A stretch of DNA of 5,371 bases from an uncultured Bacillota bacterium (GCA_905200435.1 CAJKKJ010000075.1:1-5371); one strand, 5' to 3'. Positions 1 through 5,331 are shown, counted from the stretch's first letter. Notes: generated by a model from the sequence alone, not told the origin. A program made the numbers and translations.

Positions 1-673
1 AAGATTTACCAACATTAGGTAATCCTTTTCTTTTACTAGAATATACATCATCCTCATATTTTAAACAACATAAAAGTCTTCCACAAACACCATTAATTTT
101 TGTTGGATTAAGTGCTATATTCTGATTTTTAGCCATATTAATAGAAACAGAATCAAATTCTTTTAAAAACCTAGCACAGCAAAGTTCACCACCACAAATG
201 CCAATTCCACCAATACATCCAGCTTTATCACGAACACCAACTTGTCTTAACTCAATTCTTGTCTTATAAATAGAGGCAAGTTCTCGCGCTAACTCTCTAA
301 AATCAACTCTTGAATCAGCTACAAAGAAAATTATTAATTGATCTCTATCAAAAGTATAAAGAGCATTTATAGCATGCATATCAAGATTATGTTTTTTTAT
401 TAATTCCTTGCATTTTTCAAGGGCATTTGATGCATCTAATATATTTTTATTATTCTTTTCTATATCATCATTAGTGGCTATTTTTATTATATTTGTAATT
501 TCATAATTCATCTTACTTGGATCAATATCTATTTTATTAGTAACAATATTTCCCAAACAAGCTCCATAATCAGACTCACAAATTACAGACATTCCCTTAT
601 TACATTCAAATCCATTAAAAGAATAATAACGGATCCTTTTAGTATATAAAAAACGAACACCAATTACTTCCAC
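1..673 (-). CDS. ricT: RicT/YaaT, PSP1-domain Fe-S subunit of the Ric (RNase Y specificity) complex, C-terminus outside window
   Basis: Partial gene: the frame is open to the left edge, giving 224 residues. Bacillus RicT is about 275 residues, so roughly 50 C-terminal residues are missing. The PSP1 core is clear: FDRDQLIIFFVADSRVDFRE (about residues 107-126) followed by LASIYKTRIELRQVGVRD. The cysteine motifs GGIGICGGELCC (about 155-166) and CGRLLCCLKYE (about 197-207) match those that hold Fe-S clusters in RicT family proteins. Known role: with RicA and RicF it steers RNase Y mRNA processing and affects competence, biofilm formation and sporulation in Bacillus. It directly follows holB, as in other Bacillota. 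I chose the GTG at 673 because AAGGGAG (689-683) lies 9 nt upstream of it. An in-frame ATG at 682 would overlap the end of holB and abut that SD with no spacer. The usual GGIGPCGR is GGIGICGG here, but the cysteines are kept. Family call sure, start less so. Confidence 0.93.
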   Translation of the reverse strand, partial: MEVIGVRFLYTKRIRYYSFNGFECNKGMSVICESDYGACLGNIVTNKIDIDPSKMNYEITNIIKIATNDDIEKNNKNILDASNALEKCKELIKKHNLDMHAINALYTFDRDQLIIFFVADSRVDFRELARELASIYKTRIELRQVGVRDKAGCIGGIGICGGELCCARFLKEFDSVSINMAKNQNIALNPTKINGVCGRLLCCLKYEDDVYSSKRKGLPNVGKS

Positions 674-675
674 AT

Positions 676-1581
676 TTAACATCTCCCTTCAAAAAGTAAG
701 ATAAGTCTTTCAATCAATAAATTACCATTAATATTATACCTCAACTTATTCTTAATTAAAATAGTTGATTTAATTTTATTACTAATACTATCCAAAGTAT
801 TATTCTTTTTTACATATTCTAAAAGATCACAATCATTAAATGTATTAGTTTCAAAAGAAGAATATAGTCTTACAACATCATAATAAAACAATACTAAAAT
901 ATCTAAAAATAACTCAATATCAGTTTTTACCATTTTACCAAAGAAAACATTAGTTTTCGTTAAGGATGAAATACCTGTTTTTTCATAGCAATCAATGAAT
1001 AATAAGACCTTTTCCATTATTTTTTTTACATATTCGTAATCTTTATCATCTAAAGGACGAGCACTACTGGCAGTATAATAAATAATGTTATATACATCAT
1101 CTTCATTTTTTTCTAAAGATTTAGATTTTAATTTTATTGTTTGGCACCTTGAAAGTATAGTTGTTAAAAGTCCAAAACGATTTTCTGTAACAAGAATTGC
1201 AAATATATTTTCAGCAGGCTCTTCAATAAACTTTAATAATGAATTAGAACTAACATCATTCATTTTATCAGCGCCATACATAATATATACCTTTTTTTTA
1301 GAAACAACAGACTTGGTAAAAAATCTTTTTTGCAATTCATCTATCTGATTCTTTTTTATCATTCCATTATCAGGTTTTATTATATAAACATCAGCATTAT
1401 TATTTATATCAACACTATCTTCATTAAGTAGATTGGATACAAAAAATTGTAAAAACAAATCTAAATTATTGTAATTTTTTGCTTCCACAATATAAGCATG
1501 AGAAAAAGAACCATTTTCATGATTTTTTTGAATAAAATTATAAGCTTTTTCTTGTTCACTTTTTAAAATATCAAACATCAT
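676..1581 (-). CDS. holB: DNA polymerase III subunit delta' (clamp-loader)
   Basis: A 301-residue AAA+-like protein, the non-ATPase delta' part of the clamp loader, which works with DnaX and delta to open the sliding clamp. Visible signatures are SHAYIVE at 27-33, the SSNSLLKFIEEP block at 111-122, and the SRC arginine-finger motif at 144-146 (TILSRCQ). As usual for delta', the P-loop is degraded (EAKNYNN where DnaX has GPRGTGKT) and there is no DE box (MYGADKM). The four-cysteine zinc module found in many delta' and DnaX proteins is absent: residues 50-70 have no cysteine. The C-terminal half (155-301) is poorly conserved, as expected. The strong SD AAGGAG (1591-1586) is 4 nt from the first ATG (1581) and 7 nt from the second (1578). 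The true start may therefore be 1578, one residue shorter. The gene follows the BofA-like gene by 23 nt and ends 2 nt before the preferred ricT start. Confidence 0.93.
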   Translation of the reverse strand: MMFDILKSEQEKAYNFIQKNHENGSFSHAYIVEAKNYNNLDLFLQFFVSNLLNEDSVDINNNADVYIIKPDNGMIKKNQIDELQKRFFTKSVVSKKKVYIMYGADKMNDVSSNSLLKFIEEPAENIFAILVTENRFGLLTTILSRCQTIKLKSKSLEKNEDDVYNIIYYTASSARPLDDKDYEYVKKIMEKVLLFIDCYEKTGISSLTKTNVFFGKMVKTDIELFLDILVLFYYDVVRLYSSFETNTFNDCDLLEYVKKNNTLDSISNKIKSTILIKNKLRYNINGNLLIERLILLFEGRC

Positions 1582-1604
1582 AAATCTCCTTTATTCTTTA
1601 TATT

Positions 1605-1790
1605 TCAAGCTATAAAGAAAATACAAATTAAAGATATTAACCCAGGAATATCAAATAAAAAGAGCATCCCTAAAGTATAATAATTGATTGGTATAACCAT
1701 ATTGTAAGAAACTGCAAAAACATTATATGCATACAGGAGTATAAAACTTAAAACAATTCTCTGAATAAACTTTATCATTTTTTTTAACAT
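1605..1790 (-). CDS. BofA-like small two-helix membrane protein
   Basis: A 61-residue hydrophobic protein: a basic N-terminus (MLKKMIKFIQR), one membrane segment at about 11-29 and a second at about 37-60. The stretch VIPINYYT (32-39), followed about ten residues later by DIPGLISLI (47-55), matches the PIN..T...IPG signature of the pro-sigma-K processing inhibitor BofA family. In Bacillus bofA also lies just downstream of recR. Bacillus BofA is about 87 residues with an extra N-terminal helix. That helix cannot be encoded here, because the frame hits the recR TAA stop only 13 codons upstream, with no ATG, GTG or TTG between. In Bacillus, BofA with SpoIVFA holds the SpoIVFB protease inactive during sporulation. 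Whether this host sporulates cannot be judged, so I give no gene symbol. The SD is weak (GGGCG 7 nt before ATG); ATG at 1778 is an alternative. Family call from motif and position, moderately sure. Confidence 0.7.
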   Translation of the reverse strand: MLKKMIKFIQRIVLSFILLYAYNVFAVSYNMVIPINYYTLGMLFLFDIPGLISLICIFFIA

Positions 1791-1821
1791 TTTAGATCGC
1801 CCATTGAAATATATGCGCGAA

Positions 1822-1851
1822 AAAACAAATTATTTATTATTAATTTGTTTT
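1822..1851 (-). terminator. AT-rich hairpin across the recR stop codon, possible weak terminator
   Basis: The arms AAAACAAATTA (1822-1832) and TAATTTGTTTT (1841-1851) form a perfect 11-bp stem with an 8-nt loop. The recR TAA is within the stem. On the minus strand the second arm continues into T residues before CGCGC. Only one G-C pair is present, so it would be a weak terminator or an mRNA stability/attenuation element between recR and the BofA-like gene. The pairing is seen directly; the function is inferred. Confidence 0.4.
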
Positions 1852-2435
1852 CTATCAGCAAGTGCTGTTTCTAAAGTTAATAAGTCCAAATAATCCATAT
1901 CAGCACCAAGTGGTACACCATGAGCAAGTTTAGAAATAGAAACACCTTTTGATTGAAGTAATTTAGAAATATAAAGCGAAGTAACTTCCCCATCTATATT
2001 AGGTTCTAATGCGAGTATAACCTCATTTGCATTTCCATCATCTATCATTTTAATTAGTTTATCAATGTTAAAATTATTGTAATTGCCATTACTTATTAGG
2101 TTATCTAAAACATAATATCTGCCATTATATGAACCTGTTTTTTCAAATAAAACAACATTTTTAGGCTTTTCAACAACGCAAATTACAGAACTATCACGAT
2201 CAGTATCTTTGCATATATTACAGACTTCTTCTTCTGAAAAATTGTTACATATAGAGCATCTTTTAATGTTTCTTTTAGCATTTACCAAAGAATCAGCAAA
2301 TTTATCGATAAATTCATCATCACAATCAATAGCCCATAATGCCATTCTTTCAGCACTTTTTTCACCAACACCTGGTATTTTTTTAAAGCATTCTATTAAA
2401 TCTTGGATTGATTTTGAATAATTAACATAATTCAT
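1830..2435 (-). CDS. recR: Recombination mediator RecR
   Basis: A 201-residue protein of normal RecR length, acting with RecF/RecO to load RecA at single-strand gaps. Domains in order: a helix-hairpin-helix DNA-binding motif (KIPGVGEKSAERMA, 19-32); a C4 zinc finger with Cys60, 63, 72 and 75; a TOPRIM domain (about 84-175, VICVVEKPKNV then EVILALEPNIDGE); and the C-terminal AHGVPLGADMDYLDLLTL (171-188). The TOPRIM loop at 106-125 (GRYYVLDNLISNG...) departs from the common GRYHVLGG.ISP form, and LALEPNIDGE replaces the usual LATNPN.EGE; both look like divergence and not damage. The start ATG overlaps the ebfC TAA as TAATG. No good SD is visible (GCGGGTTG at best), so translation is probably coupled to ebfC. 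The stop codon sits inside an 11-bp inverted repeat. Confidence 0.97.
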   Translation of the reverse strand: MNYVNYSKSIQDLIECFKKIPGVGEKSAERMALWAIDCDDEFIDKFADSLVNAKRNIKRCSICNNFSEEEVCNICKDTDRDSSVICVVEKPKNVVLFEKTGSYNGRYYVLDNLISNGNYNNFNIDKLIKMIDDGNANEVILALEPNIDGEVTSLYISKLLQSKGVSISKLAHGVPLGADMDYLDLLTLETALADRKQINNK

Positions 2436-2725
2436 TAAAACAACCCGCTCATACCATTTGTATATTTACCCATTTTTTCTTCTGTTTTTTTATCTATTTT
2501 TGAAATAACATCATTGAATGCAATAAGTAGCATATCTTCAAGCATTTCTTTATCTTCCATTGCTTCATCTTTAATAGAAACACTTTCAATATTTCTATTT
2601 CCATAAGCTTTGATTGTTACTAATTCTGAATTTCCTTCAAATAAAGTTTCATCTATTGCCTTTTTTTCTTTCATCATTTCACTTTGTATTTTTTGTGCTT
2701 GTCTAAGCATAGCTTGCATATTCAT
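2435..2725 (-). CDS. ebfC: YbaB/EbfC family nucleoid-associated protein
   Basis: A 96-residue protein (MNMQAMLRQAQKIQSEMM...) of the YbaB/EbfC family, usually about 100-107 residues. These are small dimeric DNA-binding proteins almost always encoded between dnaX and recR. The N-terminal helix with RQAQKIQSEM, the central strand block (SELVTIKAYGNRNIESVSI, about 34-52) and the helical DMLLIAFNDVISKIDKKTEEKM are typical, as is the short glycine-containing tail NGMSGLF. The start is fixed at ATG 2725 by a perfect AGGAGG (2737-2732) with a 6-nt spacer. A TTG six codons upstream (2743) would put the SD inside the gene and the start inside dnaX. The gap to the dnaX stop is 10 nt; the last base of its TAA is the first base of the recR ATG. 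Yaak is the Bacillus name. Confidence 0.95.
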   Translation of the reverse strand: MNMQAMLRQAQKIQSEMMKEKKAIDETLFEGNSELVTIKAYGNRNIESVSIKDEAMEDKEMLEDMLLIAFNDVISKIDKKTEEKMGKYTNGMSGLF

Positions 2726-2731
2726 ATATAT

Positions 2732-2737
2732 CCTCCT
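2732..2737 (-). promoter_or_regulatory. ebfC ribosome binding site overlapping the dnaX stop
   Basis: AGGAGG lies 6 nt before ATG 2725 and shares two bases with the dnaX TAG stop (TAGGAGG). It decides the ebfC start and implies that ribosomes finishing dnaX release on top of the next initiation site, a layout expected to couple translation. Confidence 0.85.
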
Positions 2738-4469
2738 ATTCAACAGTTATTAAGCTACCAAAGTCTTCTTCAATTTGATTTGTTAAATTATTAGTATTAT
2801 CATTTACAGATTCTTCTTTTTCTTCAACATATGTGAAAACTCTTTTTTTATGGTTAAATTCATCTCTTATTTTTTCCCATTCATCAATTGAAGTCGCAAT
2901 AACTTTGTACTTCTTATTATATAATATTTCAAACAATAATTCAATCTTATCTATATTTTCATTAAACAAATTTGCATCATGAATATTTGTATATACAAAA
3001 ACTAAATAATCGCCACCTGCTGCTTTTAATGTACCATCAATAACTAAGCTTGCGACAAAATTATAATTCATATCTAGTATATAATTACGTACTTCTGGTA
3101 ATTTTTCACGAATTTCATTCATTAATAACCTATTATATTTAGCAAGTGTATTTCCAATACGAATGTTCTTTTTTTCTTCAAATTTTTTTGTCGTTTCTTC
3201 ATCAATTTTGACTTCTATTTTTTTTGAAATAGTTTTATTAATTTGTACCTTTTTTTTCTCTTCTACTTTTTCACGATCGTTTGTATTTACTGGGCTAAAA
3301 TTATTTCCCAAATTATTTCCCGGGAAATAATTTATCTTATTTTCGATTATTTCTTCAGTTTTTTTTATTTGTTTTTCTTCCTCTTTTTCTTTAGATATAT
3401 CCGCAATATTTAATGTTAATAAATCAAATAATACTTTAGGATTATTACTCAATCGCATATCATATAATGAATCATTCATTAATTTCATGATTTTATTAAT
3501 TTGTTCCGTTGTATATTCATCTGCGATTCTTTTATAAAAATCAACATAAATGTTATCATTTAGATAATCTGGTACAACTTTTGCAATTAAAATGTTTCTA
3601 AAGAATGAAATAAGTTCTTCCAATACTTTTGTCATGTTTTTTCCAACATCATTATATGAATCAGATAATAATAAAGCATCTTTTAAATCATTATTTTTAA
3701 TTTTGCTAATAAAATCATACAATTCTTCTGGTTTTAAGGTACCATTAACATCATGAACATCACTAAATGCCACTTCATTACCAGTTCCAACATATGCATT
3801 CACTTGATCCAAAAGGTTTATTGAATCACGCATTCCACCATCAGAAAGTATTGCTATTTCTTTTAATATATCATCAGAAATATTTATATTTTCATTTTGA
3901 GCAATTACATGTAGTCTATTAACTATATCATCAACCGATATTTTTTTAAAATCAAATCTTTGACATCTTGATAATATAGTAATAGGTATTTTATATGGTT
4001 CAGTTGTAGCTAAAATAAAAATTACATGTTTTGGTGGTTCTTCAAGTGTTTTTAAAAGCGCATTAAAAGCACTTGTTGTTAGCATATGCACCTCATCTAT
4101 TATGTAAATCTTATATTTCCCAAAGGAAGGCACTAAATTTACCTTATCTCTCAATTCACGGATTTCATCAACACCATTATTAGATGCAGCATCTATTTCT
4201 ATGATATCAACACTTTGTTTATTGTTATATTGTAAACAATTTTCACATTCGTTACATGGCAAATAATCTTTTAAATTTGAACAATTAACAGTTTTGGCAA
4301 GTATTTTAGCGATACTTGTTTTTCCCGTTCCTCTAGGGCCACAAAACAAATAAGCATGCGAAATTCTATCATATTTAATGGCATTTTTTAATGTCTTAAC
4401 AATGACTTTTTGACCAACAACTTCATCAAAATTGCTTGGTCTATATTTTCTATATAATACTTTATACAT
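2736..4469 (-). CDS. dnaX: DNA polymerase III subunit gamma/tau
   Basis: A 577-residue clamp-loader ATPase, close to Bacillus DnaX (about 560). AAA+ features: SHAYLFCGPRGTGKTS with Walker A GPRGTGKT at 44-51; zinc module Cys63, 72, 75, 78; Walker B IIDEVH at 123-128; sensor 1 LATTEP around 153-158; SRC arginine finger at 167-169; sensor 2 GGMRDS at 211-216. The collar domain III runs to about 357. A lysine/glutamate-rich, low-complexity linker (about 358-437) leads to the C-terminal tau domain (about 440-550), expected to bind the polymerase and helicase. The start is ATG 4469 (MYKVLYRKYRP, the conserved family N-terminus) with GAGGTG 4 nt upstream; a GTG at 4481 falls within that SD. The linker carries several A-runs in slippery phase and a 24-bp palindrome, described separately. 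If -1 slippage occurs, a shorter gamma-like ATPase would be made as in E. coli. Full-length tau is certain; gamma is speculative. Confidence 0.98.
   Translation of the reverse strand: MYKVLYRKYRPSNFDEVVGQKVIVKTLKNAIKYDRISHAYLFCGPRGTGKTSIAKILAKTVNCSNLKDYLPCNECENCLQYNNKQSVDIIEIDAASNNGVDEIRELRDKVNLVPSFGKYKIYIIDEVHMLTTSAFNALLKTLEEPPKHVIFILATTEPYKIPITILSRCQRFDFKKISVDDIVNRLHVIAQNENINISDDILKEIAILSDGGMRDSINLLDQVNAYVGTGNEVAFSDVHDVNGTLKPEELYDFISKIKNNDLKDALLLSDSYNDVGKNMTKVLEELISFFRNILIAKVVPDYLNDNIYVDFYKRIADEYTTEQINKIMKLMNDSLYDMRLSNNPKVLFDLLTLNIADISKEKEEEKQIKKTEEIIENKINYFPGNNLGNNFSPVNTNDREKVEEKKKVQINKTISKKIEVKIDEETTKKFEEKKNIRIGNTLAKYNRLLMNEIREKLPEVRNYILDMNYNFVASLVIDGTLKAAGGDYLVFVYTNIHDANLFNENIDKIELLFEILYNKKYKVIATSIDEWEKIRDEFNHKKRVFTYVEEKEESVNDNTNNLTNQIEEDFGSLITVE
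3168..3174 (-). promoter_or_regulatory. Candidate -1 frameshift heptamer A AAA AAG in dnaX
   Basis: In phase with the reading frame (GAA GAA AAA AAG AAC, Lys433-Lys434), this is the exact heptamer used for programmed frameshifting in E. coli dnaX. A -1 shift adds nine codons and reaches TAA at 3141-3139, giving a product of about 443 residues. Seven nt downstream is a 5-bp hairpin GTATT-GGA-AATAC (3160-3148). It is weak, and no strong upstream SD stimulator is visible. The heptamer is seen; its use is inferred. Confidence 0.35.
3298..3333. repeat. 12-bp unit repeated twice directly and once inverted, forming a 24-bp perfect palindrome
   Basis: AAATTATTTCCC occurs at 3298-3309 and again at 3310-3321, directly followed by its reverse complement at 3322-3333. 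The last two make a perfect 24-bp palindrome centred on CCCGGG, a rare GC island in this AT-rich sequence. On the minus strand it encodes NYFPGNNLGNNF (residues 380-391) in the DnaX linker and keeps the frame. A similar sequence lies at 5139-5163. Confidence 0.85.
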
Positions 4470-4473
4470 GTAA

Positions 4474-4479
4474 CACCTC
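4474..4479 (-). promoter_or_regulatory. dnaX ribosome binding site
   Basis: GAGGTG, 4 nt before ATG 4469, pairs with the 16S anti-SD. It shows that the ATG (MYKVLYRK) is the start and that the GTG at 4481-4479, one base inside this site, is not. Confidence 0.8.
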
Positions 4480-4489
4480 ACTCTTTTCC

Positions 4490-4498
4490 ATTATAGCA
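4490..4498 (-). promoter_or_regulatory. Extended -10 promoter for the dnaX operon
   Basis: The minus strand reads TGCTATAAT, a perfect TGn-TATAAT extended -10 element, in the 48-nt gap between tadA and dnaX. Transcription would start about 7 nt downstream, near 4483, giving a leader of about 14 nt that still contains the GAGGTG. No clear TTGACA -35 is seen (TGAACT is 19 nt upstream), which extended -10 promoters tolerate. It would let dnaX-ebfC-recR be expressed separately from tadA. Confidence 0.6.
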
Positions 4499-4517
4499 CA
4501 AAAATAAAAAGAAAAGT

Positions 4518-4949
4518 TCATTTTTTTCTTCTTTCCTCAAAAAAGCTTTTAATCATTTTTAAAGATTCATTAGCTCCAATCGTATTATCAACAGTAATAC
4601 CATATTTTTTATCTTGGGAAATATTTTTTAGAGCTCCAAAATCATGATTTTCTATAGAATAATATACTTTTTTTATTCTTGATTGTATAATTGCACCAGT
4701 ACACATCATACAAGGTTCCATTGTTACATATAACTCGCAATCATCTAATCTCCAGCGTTTTAACCTCTTTGAAGCTTTATTGATTGCAATAATCTCTGCG
4801 TGCATTAAAGGATTATGCTTTTTTTCTTTTAAATTATGGGCTTTTGCTATTATTTTTCCATTTTTCACAATTACAGCACCAACAGGGACATCACCTTTTT
4901 TACAACTCTTATAAGCTTCTTTTAAAGCCAATTCCATATAGCAATTCAT
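4518..4949 (-). CDS. tadA: tRNA(Arg) adenosine-34 deaminase TadA
   Basis: A 143-residue zinc deaminase of normal family length that turns wobble A34 of tRNA-Arg(ACG) into inosine. The cytidine-deaminase fold motifs are intact: NPLMHAEI with zinc ligand His50 and proton-shuttle Glu52, and TMEPCMMCTGAI with zinc ligands Cys80 and Cys83. GDVPVGAVIV (19-28), RWRLDDCELYVT and the late YYSIENHDFGA (96-106) are also typical TadA positions. The start ATG 4949 has GAGGTGG just upstream (spacer AAC). The gene ends in TGA, and the conserved Trp66 is TGG, supporting the standard code. It lies 55 nt downstream of the SRP RNA and 48 nt upstream of dnaX. Its transcription may come from read-through past the SRP RNA U-tract, or from TATAAT at 5003-4998, which has no good -35. 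In Bacillus tadA is likewise next to the SRP RNA and dnaX. Confidence 0.97.
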   Translation of the reverse strand: MNCYMELALKEAYKSCKKGDVPVGAVIVKNGKIIAKAHNLKEKKHNPLMHAEIIAINKASKRLKRWRLDDCELYVTMEPCMMCTGAIIQSRIKKVYYSIENHDFGALKNISQDKKYGITVDNTIGANESLKMIKSFFEERRKK

Positions 4950-5002
4950 GTTCCACCTCTATCAAACATTTGTTCGTATTTATATTTTTAATTATCTATT
5001 AT

Positions 5003-5021
5003 AAAAAAAATAGTGCACACG
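5003..5021 (-). terminator. U-tract terminator of the SRP RNA
   Basis: Eight T residues on the minus strand (5010-5003) follow the 3' strand of the RNA's closing helix (CGTGTGCAC). The mature RNA's own stem plus U-tract probably ends the transcript. The stem is long-range and not a compact hairpin, so read-through into tadA is plausible. Confidence 0.5.
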
Positions 5022-5084
5022 TTTAGAGGTTTTTAAGGCTGCTATCTTCCAATCCTGACCTGATTCAAACATAATCGTTGCACC
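5005..5084 (-). ncRNA. ffs: Small bacterial (4.5S-type) signal recognition particle RNA
   Basis: RNA partner of Ffh in the signal recognition particle, which targets nascent membrane proteins to FtsY/Sec. The domain IV core is plain: CAGGTCAGG (5062-5054), stem ATT/GAT (5053-5051 with 5046-5044) closed by a GGAA tetraloop (5050-5047), then AGCAGCC (5043-5037). It lines up base for base with the E. coli 4.5S CAGGUCAGGUCC-GGAA-GGAAGCAGCC core, with compensating stem changes. The ends pair: GTGCAACG (5083-5076) with CGT-G-TGCAC (5021-5013, one bulged G). At about 80 nt there is no room for an Alu domain, so it is the short form and not the about 270-nt form of Bacillus. The 5' end follows the promoter by 7 nt; the 3' end is approximate, within the T-run. 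Confidence 0.9.
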
Positions 5085-5090
5085 AAATAA

Positions 5091-5119
5091 AATATACTAT
5101 ATTTTTATATTTTTTTCAA
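5091..5119 (-). promoter_or_regulatory. Sigma-A promoter of the SRP RNA
   Basis: The minus strand has TTGAAA (5119-5114), a 17-bp spacer and TATATT (5096-5091), near-consensus -35 and -10 boxes at ideal spacing. Counting 6-7 nt beyond the -10 lands on the GG at 5084-5083, exactly where the SRP RNA closing helix begins. The agreement supports both calls. Confidence 0.8.
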
Positions 5120-5138
5120 CAATTAATGGTATTTTATT

Positions 5139-5163
5139 CAAATTATTTCCAGGGAGATTTTTC
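5139..5163. repeat. Degenerate copy of the dnaX palindrome unit
   Basis: CAAATTATTTCC-A-GGGA-G-AT here matches the sequence at 3309-3333 in 21 of 25 positions, including the rare TTTCCnGGGA centre, but the right arm is broken. It lies between the SRP promoter and the parS sites. It may be a decayed dispersed palindrome or chance in AT-rich DNA. Confidence 0.4.
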
Positions 5164-5218
5164 ATCACATAATAAATGCATTTGCATTCTTTTAGTTATT
5201 AGTATTCATACACATATA

Positions 5219-5234
5219 TGTTTCACGTGGAACA
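5219..5234. other. parS site 1 (ParB/Spo0J binding)
   Basis: TGTTTCACGTGGAACA matches the conserved 16-bp parS consensus TGTTnCACGTGAAACA exactly when read on the minus strand (TGTTCCACGTGAAACA). ParB loads here as a CTP-dependent clamp, spreads, and recruits SMC for chromosome segregation. Such sites cluster near the origin. Exact 16-bp match with a GC-containing core in very AT-rich intergenic DNA; very unlikely by chance. Confidence 0.93.
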
Positions 5235-5315
5235 TTAATTTATCATATTAAGATTCTATCAATTTTATTAACAATTTATAATATACTTGATAAACTAAAC
5301 TTTTTTATATACCTA

Positions 5316-5331
5316 TATTTCACGTGAAACA
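5316..5331. other. parS site 2, one mismatch
   Basis: TATTTCACGTGAAACA matches the parS consensus in 15 of 16 positions (A for G at position 2; the inner TTTCACGTGAAACA is perfect). It is 97 bp centre to centre from the first site. Single-mismatch sites are used in other Bacillota, so it is probably functional, perhaps weaker. Confidence 0.87.

Noticed and set aside
1085..1348. Plus-strand open frame of 87 codons
   Set aside because: Lies wholly inside holB on the other strand, has no SD and no recognisable motif; it is an antisense shadow. The same holds for plus-strand frames at 2209-2421 (recR) and 4844-5026 (tadA and SRP RNA).
2726..2743. TTG start for ebfC at 2743
   Set aside because: It would place the perfect AGGAGG inside the coding sequence and overlap dnaX; ATG 2725 gives the family N-terminus MNMQAM.
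4470..4481. GTG start for dnaX at 4481
   Set aside because: It is embedded in the SD of the ATG at 4469, and the added four residues are not part of the conserved MYKVLYRKYRP start.
1605..4949. Mycoplasma-type code (TGA = Trp)
   Set aside because: tadA and the BofA-like gene end properly at TGA, and conserved Trp residues (TadA Trp66, RecR, DnaX) are TGG.
4998..5003. TATAAT as a separate tadA promoter
   Set aside because: Overlaps the SRP U-tract and has no -35 at 16-18 bp (CTAAAC); too weak to list as a feature.
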